9,526 nt of DNA from an uncultured Porphyromonadaceae bacterium (GTDB lineage: Bacteria > Bacteroidota > Bacteroidia > Bacteroidales > Muribaculaceae): the NCBI GenBank assembly GCA_905193485.1, contig CAJJOX010000081.1, positions 1 through 9,526 on the forward strand. The letters are read 5' to 3'. Numbering within the stretch: the stretch's first letter is position 1; each line of letters starts with the position of its first letter. The notes beneath the pieces were generated by a model. The model did not search any database. It saw only the letters and a list, made by a program, of their open reading frames with translations, and had not been told where the DNA came from. The position numbers and the translations under genes were made by a program. Shown piece by piece: positions 1-7,100 of the stretch.

Positions 1-486
1 TTGGGGACGGTTGGCATTGGAGGGGAGGGGAGCGGGATCTCCGTCATGCGGAGCCTGCAAACCGTCGGGAGCCTTGGTGGCGAGCACCATCTTGATGCCG
101 TGACGGGCGCCGATATCGAGTATGCGGGCGATATCGCCGTAAGGCACCGACACATCGGCGCGCACCGACACCACAAGCTGGGAGCCCTCGGGCGTAATGC
201 TTTTTTGCTCTGCGAGAAACGCTTCAAGCGAAGCCGGATCAACGTTTGTCAACGAGCTGTCATCGTCTGAAAGCTGCGCGATGATCACGCCGTCGGGGAG
301 GACATGAACATAAACCTGCGGCTTAATGGCCGTCTGCTCGGAACTTTGCGGAAGATTGAGTTCGAGAGCCGTAGGAAACACATAGGTCGACGTGACCATA
401 AAGAATATCAGCAGCAAAAAAATGATATCGGTCATCGATGCCATCGAGAAGAGCGACGACATCTCGTATTGTCGTTTCAGAGCCAT
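1..486 (-). CDS. exbD: ExbD/TolR family biopolymer transporter, 3' end cut by window edge
   Basis: Reading from the ATG at 486 down to base 1 gives 162 codons with no stop, so the gene continues past the left edge. The product is an ExbD/TolR-type inner-membrane protein, which with ExbB uses the proton gradient to drive TonB at the outer membrane. Residues 1-15 are a short cytoplasmic start. Residues 19-35 form the single membrane helix, containing TDIIFLLLIFFMVTST with Asp20 in the position of the family's proton-carrying aspartate. The rest is the periplasmic domain, with the typical VPYGDI (114-119) and GIKMVLATK (130-138). After this usual end point the frame continues for at least 24 residues rich in Pro, Asp and Asn, which is longer than a typical ExbD of about 130-140 residues. 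It lies 11 bp after exbB and is almost certainly co-transcribed. There is no Shine-Dalgarno. ExbD rather than TolR is inferred from context. Confidence 0.9.
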   Translation of the reverse strand, partial: MALKRQYEMSSLFSMASMTDIIFLLLIFFMVTSTYVFPTALELNLPQSSEQTAIKPQVYVHVLPDGVIIAQLSDDDSSLTNVDPASLEAFLAEQKSITPEGSQLVVSVRADVSVPYGDIARILDIGARHGIKMVLATKAPDGLQAPHDGDPAPLPSNANRPQ

Positions 487-497
487 CGGCGTAAGGA

Positions 498-1172
498 TTA
501 TGAGTTGGCTGTTTTATCCTTTTTCACCGGTTCATTGAGGAGATCCATAAACTCCATGGTGGCCGATTCAAGGCGGCGCATCACACCGTTGATGCGTGCC
601 ACAAGATAGTTATAGGCAAAAAGCGCGACGATGCCCACAATCAGACCGGCGACCGTTGTGACCAGAGCCTGATAGATGCCGTCGGCGAGAACGCCGATGC
701 CGGCCGAGGATCCGGCCGATGCCATCCCGTAAAAAGACTGCACCATGCCGATAACCGTGCCGAGAAACCCGAGCATAGGGGCTCCGGCGGCGGTGGTGGC
801 AAGCCAGGGAAGACCTTTGCCGAGAGCAGCCACTTCGATATTGCCCGTGTTTTCGATTGTCACGAGCACGTCGTTCATCGGGCGGCCGATACGGCTGATG
901 CCTTTGTCTATAAGCCGTGCGTAAGGGGTGTCGGCACGACGACAGATATTGTGGGCGTCATCGATACGGCCTTCGACAATAGCGTCGTTGATGCGGTGCA
1001 TGAAGCCCGGATCCTGCCGTGAGGCACGGCGGATGACAAGAGCACGCTCGACAAACACATATATGGAGATGAGAGCGAGCAGGGCGAGAGGAATCATGAT
1101 GAAACCGGCGTTGACGCACAGATCCCAGAGATTGGGACCCTGGGGAGCCGGAGTTGCTGCATTCAGAATCAT
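498..1172 (-). CDS. exbB: ExbB/TolQ/MotA family proton channel protein
   Basis: A 224-residue inner-membrane protein of the MotA/TolQ/ExbB family, the pentameric stator that conducts protons and works with ExbD to energise TonB-dependent uptake. Three hydrophobic helices are visible at about residues 21-42, 122-150 and 165-192. A polar cytoplasmic stretch of about 80 residues lies between the first two, the usual family topology. The signature APMLGFLGTVIGMVQSFYGM (131-150) closely matches the conserved second helix, and the third helix begins with LADGIYQALVTTVAG. The C-terminus is a charged tail ending KKDKTANS. The start ATG at 1172 gives a normal length. It sits 38 bp behind pdxJ on the same strand and 11 bp ahead of exbD, so the three probably form one transcript. 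ExbB is preferred over TolQ because no Tol-Pal genes are visible, but this is inference. Confidence 0.93.
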   Translation of the reverse strand: MILNAATPAPQGPNLWDLCVNAGFIMIPLALLALISIYVFVERALVIRRASRQDPGFMHRINDAIVEGRIDDAHNICRRADTPYARLIDKGISRIGRPMNDVLVTIENTGNIEVAALGKGLPWLATTAAGAPMLGFLGTVIGMVQSFYGMASAGSSAGIGVLADGIYQALVTTVAGLIVGIVALFAYNYLVARINGVMRRLESATMEFMDLLNEPVKKDKTANS

Positions 1173-1210
1173 GGGCGGAGGAAGTGGAAGTTAGATGTTA
1201 ATGATTGATA

Positions 1211-1930
1211 TCAGCGCTTGCCGATGCACTGGCGATAGCGGCGGATGGTTTCTTCGAGTCCGAGATAGAGGGCATCGGCAATGATGGCATGTCCGATCGA
1301 CACCTCGTTGAGATAGGGGAGCCGGTCGTGGAAATATTCGAGATTCTCAAGGTTGAGGTCATGGCCAGCATTAACGCCGAGTCCCGCCTTGTGTGCGGCG
1401 ATACTTGCCTCGACAAAAGGAGCCACGGCTTTTTCACGGTCAGCGGCATAATTGTCGGCGTAGGGCTTGGTGTAGAGCTCCACCCGGTCGGCGCCGGCGC
1501 GTGCGGCGGCACGGATATTTACGGGGTCGGTATCCACGAAAATCGAGGTGCGGATGCCTGCTTCGCGCAAACGGTCGACAATAGCGGTGAGGAAATCGAA
1601 ATTGGCTTCCACGTCCCAGCCCTCATGCGAAGTGAGGTCGCCGGGAGCGTCGGGGACAAGCGTCACCTGTTCGGGACGGATCTTCAACACGAGATCCATG
1701 AACCGGTCGGAGGGATATCCCTCGATGTTGAATTCGGTTTTTATAAGGGGACGCAGGGCAAAGACGTCGTCGTGCCGTATATGGCGTTCATCGGGGCGCG
1801 GATGGACGGTGATACCGTCGGCGCCGAGGCGCTCGCATTCGCCGGCGAAACGCTGCACGTCGGGCACATTCTCGCCGCGGGCGTTGCGCAGCGTGGCGAC
1901 CTTGTTGATATTTACGCTTAAATTTGTCAT
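1211..1930 (-). CDS. pdxJ: Pyridoxine 5'-phosphate synthase PdxJ
   Basis: Cytosolic enzyme of the DXP-dependent vitamin B6 pathway. It condenses 1-deoxy-D-xylulose 5-phosphate with 3-amino-2-oxopropyl phosphate to make pyridoxine 5'-phosphate. The 239 residues form a TIM barrel of normal length. Family landmarks are all present: [16 protein letters not shown] (4-19), the loop [12 protein letters not shown] (40-51) with His43, EFNIEGYPS (66-74) with Glu70, [18 protein letters not shown] (89-106), the late [11 protein letters not shown] (183-193) with His190, and [11 protein letters not shown] (211-221). In the E. coli enzyme the corresponding His, Glu and late His are active-site residues. The start ATG at 1930 encodes [10 protein letters not shown], the expected N-terminus. 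It is the first gene of the leftward pdxJ-exbB-exbD unit and is divergent from the ACT-like gene. The pathway partner pdxA begins at the other end of the window. Confidence 0.97.
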   Translation of the reverse strand: MTNLSVNINKVATLRNARGENVPDVQRFAGECERLGADGITVHPRPDERHIRHDDVFALRPLIKTEFNIEGYPSDRFMDLVLKIRPEQVTLVPDAPGDLTSHEGWDVEANFDFLTAIVDRLREAGIRTSIFVDTDPVNIRAAARAGADRVELYTKPYADNYAADREKAVAPFVEASIAAHKAGLGVNAGHDLNLENLEYFHDRLPYLNEVSIGHAIIADALYLGLEETIRRYRQCIGKR

Positions 1931-2002
1931 CTCTAAGATAAAACATTACTGTTTGGAGCGGCGTTGTTAATACAACATAGCTCTCTTCTGAAATTTAATT
2001 GC

Positions 2003-2012
2003 TAAATTTGCA
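2003..2012 (+). promoter_or_regulatory. Putative Bacteroidota -7 promoter element for the ACT-like gene/nadK unit
   Basis: TAAATTTGCA fits the TAnnTTTG -7 consensus of the Bacteroidota primary sigma factor. The trailing CA is shared with two other candidates in this window. It would start transcription around 2016, giving a leader of about 35 nt. No good TTTG -33 box is seen at about 19 bp upstream. Confidence 0.5.
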
Positions 2013-2032
2013 TTCGCAATCCAAAGAGAGCA

Positions 2033-2040
2033 CAAATTTA
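2033..2040 (-). promoter_or_regulatory. Putative -7 promoter element for pdxJ-exbB-exbD
   Basis: Read on the minus strand this is TAAATTTG, a full TAnnTTTG match. TTTC (one mismatch to TTTG) lies 19 bp upstream, within the first codons of the ACT-like gene. Transcription would start near 2027 and give pdxJ a leader of about 97 nt. A weaker alternative, TATCTTAG at 1940-1933, lies just before the pdxJ start codon. Confidence 0.35.
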
Positions 2041-2050
2041 CACAGAATAA

Positions 2051-2452
2051 ATGGGAATTGAAAGCGAAATGACGGCAAATAAAGGCATATTTTCTCCCCG
2101 CGGAGAGCGTGAGTCCGACACCGGCCACTCGCTGCGACGCCTGTTTCCGCCGCTTCCTGAAAGCAGCGAACTGACGGTTGAATGCCGGCGCGACGCCTAC
2201 AGCGCCTCGGCAATAGCACGCGCCGTGGAAGATGCCGACGCCCATCTGCTCAACCTCAACGTCACTTCGGCCGATCCCGGACCCGACGAAGTGTCGGTCG
2301 ATCTGAGGATCAGCCACCGCAACACCGGCAGCGTGGCACGGTCGCTCGAGCGCTATGGCTTCCGCGTGACCGGAATCCGCGAAGGATATGACGCCGATTT
2401 CGAAAAAATGCGCAGGCGCATCGACGAGCTCATGACCCGGATAGAGCTTTGA
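2051..2452 (+). CDS. Stand-alone ACT-like domain protein, apparently a CBS-less form of the CBS-ACT protein of this locus
   Basis: This 133-residue soluble protein has no signal peptide or membrane segment. Residues 1-39 are polar and look disordered. Residues 40-112 (from ELTVECRRD to TGIREG) have the strand-helix-strand-strand-helix-strand pattern of an ACT-like regulatory fold, including AIARAVEDADAHLLNLNV (54-71) and SVARSLERYGFRVTGI (94-109). A charged helix ending RRRIDELMTRIEL follows. This resembles, from memory, the C-terminal third of a Bacteroides CBS-domain protein encoded beside pdxJ and nadK, with AxAHVLNL, SFERFxYxV and a final KRMNELI-type helix. The two CBS domains that normally precede it are missing: an in-frame TAA abuts the ATG and only 120 bp separate it from pdxJ. 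A second in-frame ATG at 2069 is an alternative start. Ligand and function are unknown. A regulatory or nucleotide-sensing origin is inferred from the CBS relatives. Confidence 0.72.
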   Translation: MGIESEMTANKGIFSPRGERESDTGHSLRRLFPPLPESSELTVECRRDAYSASAIARAVEDADAHLLNLNVTSADPGPDEVSVDLRISHRNTGSVARSLERYGFRVTGIREGYDADFEKMRRRIDELMTRIEL

Positions 2453-2515
2453 TCGTACAGCAATATCATCCCTCAATCTCTCCGACCAATCACTCCACAC
2501 ATCATTCATTCTACA

Positions 2516-3394
2516 ATGAAAAGAATAGCCATTTTCGGCAACAAATCGCAAAAATCGGGTTTCGACAAACTCGCACGCCTCATAGAACTGCTCCGCGCGG
2601 CCGAACCGCGCTTCGATATCATCGTGCAGCGACGCTATATGGAATTTCTCGAACGGACAATTGCGTTGGCGCCCGACACATTCCGGCGTTTTGAAACATA
2701 TGAGGGCGACGCCGATCTGGCTCTGAGCATTGGAGGCGACGGCTCGTTTCTTACCGCCGCGGCCAGTGTGGGCGGCTACGAAACGCCTATCCTCGGCATC
2801 AATTCCGGACATCTGGGATATCTTTCCGCCGCCGAGCTTGAAAACCCTAATGAGATCATAGCCGAAATTGCCGACGATGACTACATCATCAGTCCGCGTT
2901 CGGTGATAGAAGTGCAGGTGAGCGGCCACCATACCCTTGTGCGGCATGCCGCACTCAACGAAGTGGCCATACTCAAACAGGATACCGCATCAATGATCAC
3001 CGTCGACACGGCCATCGACGGATCCCCCTTGGCCAAATACCGCGGCGACGGGCTTATCATATCGACTCCCACCGGATCGACAGGCTACAATCTGTCGGTA
3101 GGCGGCCCGATAATGGATCCTACGGCCGCCAATTGGATCATATCGCCGATCGCCCCCCACTCGCTTAACATGCGTCCGCTGGTGGTCAGCGACAGCGTGG
3201 TGATGGAATGCGGCATCAATTCGCGGTCTGACCATTTCCTACTCAGCGTCGACGGAAAAGCCACACCGCTGCCAGTCGACACACGGGTAATCCTGCGCCG
3301 CGCCGCCTACGACATCAACGTGGTGATGCCACGCGACTATAACTTCACCGAAACCCTTCGGGCAAAACTGCTCTGGGGCATTGACGGCATATGA
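2516..3394 (+). CDS. nadK: NAD kinase
   Basis: Cytosolic ATP-NAD kinase that phosphorylates NAD to NADP, the cell's source of NADP(H). The 292 residues are normal for the family. Motifs in order: nucleotide-binding GGDGSFL (73-79), then GINSGHLGYLS (94-104), substrate-binding LNE (147-149), GDGLIISTPTGSTGYNLS (177-194), PHSLNMRPLV (214-223) and SVDG (244-247). The first motif has Ser78 where most family members carry Thr (GGDGT), a mild substitution that should not abolish activity. The start ATG at 2516 gives MKRIAIFGNK, a typical first strand. The 63-base spacer before it holds only three G residues and no Shine-Dalgarno. The stop overlaps the next start as ATGA at 3391-3394, so translation of the peptidase gene is probably coupled to nadK. 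Confidence 0.97.
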   Translation: MKRIAIFGNKSQKSGFDKLARLIELLRAAEPRFDIIVQRRYMEFLERTIALAPDTFRRFETYEGDADLALSIGGDGSFLTAAASVGGYETPILGINSGHLGYLSAAELENPNEIIAEIADDDYIISPRSVIEVQVSGHHTLVRHAALNEVAILKQDTASMITVDTAIDGSPLAKYRGDGLIISTPTGSTGYNLSVGGPIMDPTAANWIISPIAPHSLNMRPLVVSDSVVMECGINSRSDHFLLSVDGKATPLPVDTRVILRRAAYDINVVMPRDYNFTETLRAKLLWGIDGI

Positions 3395-4092
3395 AGCCAC
3401 AAGTAAGGATCATCCACCGCGCCGGCACCGGAAATATGATCGGTCGACGGCTCGGCGACGGCACGATACAGATCACCCTTCCTGCGGGAGTGGATGAACG
3501 CCGTGCGGCCGATGCGATCGAGAGAATGGTGAAACGCATCGAGGAAAGAACCCCCGTCGTGACCGATGCTGAAAAGGCCTTGTTTCGTGACGGCATGGCG
3601 GTGGAAACAGACTATATCAGATTCAGGATTTCTAAAAAAGGCGCGCCTGCAAACCGTATCATAGCCATACGCGCTCCGGACGGATGGACGATAGCCGTAG
3701 GCGAAGGCTTTGAATTCGGCCATCCTCAGACCGATGCCGGAATCAGCAATGTGATGCTGCGCGTGGCTTCGGCTTTCGCACCCGCCTGTCTGCTGGCCGA
3801 AGCAGAAGATATTGCCCGCGGAATCGGAGTGGCGCCGCGATGCTGGAAAGTCGGTCGCGGAGTGCGCACACTTGGGTCTTGCCGTTCCGACGGCAGCATA
3901 ATATTGTCGGCCGCCGTCATGTTTTTGCCGCATGACTTGCGCGAATACATTGTGTGCCACGAACTCGCGCACCTCACCGAAATGAACCATTCGGCTGAAT
4001 TTCACCGTTTATGCGACAGATACTGCGGCGGCAGAGAGCGCGAACTGTCGGTTCGGCTGAAAAATTTCCGGTGGCCGATAATACGTGTTTAA
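3391..4092 (+). CDS. YgjP/DUF45 (M48-like) zinc metallopeptidase-family protein
   Basis: A 233-residue soluble protein of the YgjP-like metallopeptidase domain family (formerly DUF45, related to SprT and M48 zincins). The zinc site is HELAHLTEMNH at 190-200: His190, catalytic Glu191, His194 and a third His200, followed by the family NHSxxF at 199-204. The preceding block RTLGSCRSDGSIIL (159-172) corresponds to the family's RWGSCxxxGxIxL segment. Two positions that are usually tryptophan differ here: Leu161 in the RWGSC-like block and His205 after NHSxxF. There is no signal peptide, so it is probably cytosolic. The first 140 residues are less conserved, and the physiological substrate of this family is largely unknown. 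It overlaps nadK by four bases and probably shares its transcript. Confidence 0.87.
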   Translation: MKPQVRIIHRAGTGNMIGRRLGDGTIQITLPAGVDERRAADAIERMVKRIEERTPVVTDAEKALFRDGMAVETDYIRFRISKKGAPANRIIAIRAPDGWTIAVGEGFEFGHPQTDAGISNVMLRVASAFAPACLLAEAEDIARGIGVAPRCWKVGRGVRTLGSCRSDGSIILSAAVMFLPHDLREYIVCHELAHLTEMNHSAEFHRLCDRYCGGRERELSVRLKNFRWPIIRV

Positions 4093-4105
4093 GGCATAAA
4101 TGCAC

Positions 4106-4115
4106 TATCTTTGCA
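4106..4115 (+). promoter_or_regulatory. Putative -7 promoter element for the DUF2723 gene
   Basis: TATCTTTGCA is an exact TAnnTTTG match and the best of the window, lying in the 42-bp gap after the metallopeptidase stop. Transcription would begin near 4119 and leave a leader of about 16 nt. It is overlapped by direct copies of TGCACT (4101-4106 and 4112-4117) and preceded by a dyad GCAT-AA-ATGC (4094-4103). No clear -33 TTTG is present at 19 bp. Confidence 0.55.
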
Positions 4116-4134
4116 CTCCAATCCGTTGTCACCG

Positions 4135-7100
4135 ATGAAAAGATACAATGCGCTCAACAATTCTCTCGGCTGGCTATGTTTCGTGATTGCCGCCGCGACC
4201 TACCTGCTTACGCTTGAGCCCACTGCCAGCTTTTGGGATTGCCCCGAATATATCGTTCAAGGTTTCAAGCTCGAAATCGGACACCCTCCGGGCAATCCCG
4301 TGTTCATGCTCGCCGCACGCTTTTTCGCCAATTTCGCCATGGGCGACGTGACAAAAGTTGCCGTGATGATCAACGCGATGTCGGGGCTGCTTTCAGCCGG
4401 CACCATACTGTTTCTTTTCTGGACCATAACCCATCTGACAAAAAAACTCATCGTCAGATCCGATGCCGCAGAAATCTCTGCGGTGAAAATGACGGTGATA
4501 GTCGGCTCCGGAGTTTGTGGCGCGCTGATGTATGCCTGGAGCGACTCTTTCTGGTTCTCGGCCGTCGAAGGCGAAGTCTATGCGTTCTCGTCGTTCTGCA
4601 CGGCTCTCGTCTTCTGGCTCATCCTCAAATGGGAAAACCGTGCCGATCGTCCCGACAGCGACAAATATCTGATCCTGATAGGCTACGTGATCGGCATTTC
4701 GATAGCGGTCCACCTGCTCAACCTCCTCTGCATCCCCGCCATCGTGCTCGTGATATATTTCAAACGGGCAAAGGCCGCCAACGCCAAAGGCTCTCTGCTG
4801 GCGCTCCTGATATCGTTTGTGATCGTGGCATTCATTCTCTATGGCCTTGTGCCGGGACTTATCAGCGTGGCTCAGGATTTTGAACTGATTTGCGTCAATT
4901 GGCTGCACATGTCGTTCAACACCGGCGTGATCATCTATGGCATATTGGCCGTCGCCTGCTTCATCTGGACTCTCTGCAACCTCTACAACAGCCGCACCGT
5001 AAACCCCGCGCTCATAAAGGTGTCTTTCGCTTTGAGCGTGCTTCTGAGCGGCATCCTGTTCATAGGCGCCTCCGTCACCATCGGCCTGCTGCTGTTCACC
5101 GGCCTCTGCGTCTACCTGTATATGGCCAAAGGCAAAATGATGCTGTCGGTGAGAATGCTGTCGTTGATCACGCTGAGCATAATGGTGATGTTTATAGGCT
5201 ATTCGTCGTATGCGCTGCTGCTCGTCCGGTCTTCGGCCCACACTCCGATGAATCAGAACGCACCCGACAACGTGTTCACCCTTGCATCCTACCTCAACCG
5301 TGAGCAATACGGCGACCGTCCGCTCCTCTACGGACCAACGATCAACATAGAGAAATACTACGACGATAAGGGCAAAGCCCATATCACGGCAAATGATCCG
5401 CGTCTGTGGGTGCAGGAAGGCGGCAGCTATGTGATGAAAACGACTAAGGGCGCCGATCAGTATGCCCGCGAGGTAAAGGTTTCGCCCGACGCTCCCGACA
5501 GATATCATAATCTCGGCGGCAAGGAAACGCCTGTCACCGCTCCCGAACTCAACATGCTGTTTCCCCGCATGTATGAAACATCCAAGGTCAACGACTACAA
5601 CAACTGGGTCGGTGGTTCGGCTGAAAATCCGATGAACACCAAGGAAGTCGATGTGATTATAGCTGAAGATGAGTTCGGCGAACCGATTGAGGAAATGTCA
5701 AGGCCTATGAACAAGGCCACTTTCGGCGAAAACCTCAAATATCTGCTCAATTACCAGCTCAACCACATGTACTGGCGTTATTTCCTCTGGAACTTCGCCG
5801 GTCGCCAGAACGACATTCAGGGCAACGGAGAGCCGACTCACGGCAACTGGATTTCAGGCATACCCTTTATTGACAACGCCCGTCTGGGCGACCAGTCGCT
5901 GCTCCCCGACGAGCTTGGAAAGGATAACCCCGGACACAACGTATTCTTCATGCTTCCGCTTCTGATGGGGCTTCTCGGCCTCTTCTGGCAGGCTGCGGCC
6001 GGCAAACGCGGCATCGAACAGTTCTGGGTGGTGTTCTTCCTCTTCTTCATGACAGGCATTGCCATCGTGCTGTATCTTAACCAGATTCCCGGTCAGCCCC
6101 GTGAACGTGACTATGCTTTCGCCGGCTCATTCTACGCCTACGCCATCTGGGTTGGCATGGGAGTGGCCGCTATCTGGCGCATCGTATGCAGACTCTCAGC
6201 CAATATCAAAAAAGGAGAGCCGAAACCGGAGCTTACCGACGGTAATGCCGACGGCAAGTATTCTTTGGCCGGAGCGGTCATTGCTGCGGTTATCGGCATT
6301 CTGGTGCCCCTGCAGGTAGTGTCGCAGACTTGGGACGACCACGACCGCTCGGGACGATACACAGCCCGCGACTTCGGCATGAACTATCTCAACTCCCTCG
6401 ACAAAAACGCCATCATCTTCACCTACGGCGACAACGATACCTTCCCGTTGTGGTATGCACAGGAAGTGGAAGGTGTCCGCACCGACGTGAAAGTGGCCAA
6501 CCTGTCATATCTCACCACCGACTGGTATATCGACCAGCTGCGTCGTCAGAGCTACGACGCTCCCGGCATAGACGTCCTGGCCAAAAGCTCCGACTACGCC
6601 TACGACGCGCGTCAGGCTTTCTTCTTCCCTGAAAAAGCAAGCACTGAGTTTGTCGATGCCACCAAAGCCCTCAAGGCCGCATATGGAAACGATGACAACA
6701 AATTCCCGTATCCTTTCGTGACCATCGCAGCCAATGGCGAAGCCGCTGTCAAGGCAGGCCGCATCAAAGCCGGCGAGGAAGTCAGCGACATCCAGCTCGC
6801 GCTTCCCTACAGCAACCGCAACGGCGTCACAATCAACAGTGTGATGGTGATCGACGTTCTCAACTCCAGTGCTCGCAACGGCTGGAACCGTCCGATCTAT
6901 TTCGCCACCACCGTTCCAACCGAAAATTACATCGGACTCGATCCTTATTTCAGCCAGACGGGTCTTGCCTATGAAGTGGTGCCCGTCTATCATGAAGATG
7001 CGGCGGGAGTCAACACCGAAAAGATGTATCGCAACATCACCGAACTCTGGCGTTGGGGCGGACTCGACAAGGTTAAGAAAAAAGGCGACATCTATCTGGA

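Larger units (their letters stand above)
1931..2050. promoter_or_regulatory. Divergent intergenic control region between pdxJ and the ACT-like gene
   Basis: This 120-bp, AT-rich spacer has no credible coding capacity and must carry promoters for both divergent units. For rightward transcription it has TAAATTTGCA at 2003-2012. For leftward transcription it has the same octamer inverted, CAAATTTA at 2033-2040. Nested around them are an inverted repeat CTCTCTT (1981-1987) / AAGAGAG (2024-2030), a small stem TTGC-ATTC-GCAA (2008-2019), and GTTGT-TAAT-ACAAC (1963-1976). The dyads could be operators but no regulator is identifiable. A TAA at 2048-2050 sits immediately before, and in frame with, the ATG at 2051. 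Confidence 0.6.

Noticed and set aside
1205..1921. 238-codon plus-strand open frame almost exactly covering pdxJ
   Set aside because: The minus strand encodes an unmistakable PdxJ; the plus frame has no family features and no promoter.
1963..1976. GTTGT-TAAT-ACAAC as a regulator binding site
   Set aside because: Only 5-bp arms, no second copy in the window, and no regulator gene nearby; kept only as part of the control region description.
1931..2050. Remnant of the missing CBS domains hidden in the pdxJ / ACT-like gene spacer
   Set aside because: Only 120 AT-rich bases are available, with stops and promoter-like motifs; two CBS domains need about 375 bases and no CBS-like translation is visible.
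1967..2947. Long minus-strand open frame (about 326 codons) opposite the ACT-like gene and nadK
   Set aside because: It runs antisense to two better-supported genes and crosses the promoter spacer, and its translation shows no family motif. GC-rich codon use commonly leaves such shadow frames.
4111..4134. Upstream TTG start for the DUF2723 protein, adding eight residues
   Set aside because: The TTG is part of the TATCTTTG promoter box and would precede the predicted start of transcription; ATG at 4135 begins a normal N-terminus.
4393..5508. 371-codon minus-strand open frame inside the DUF2723 gene
   Set aside because: Antisense shadow; the product is rich in His, Arg, Glu and Gln with no recognisable domain, while the sense strand encodes clean membrane helices.
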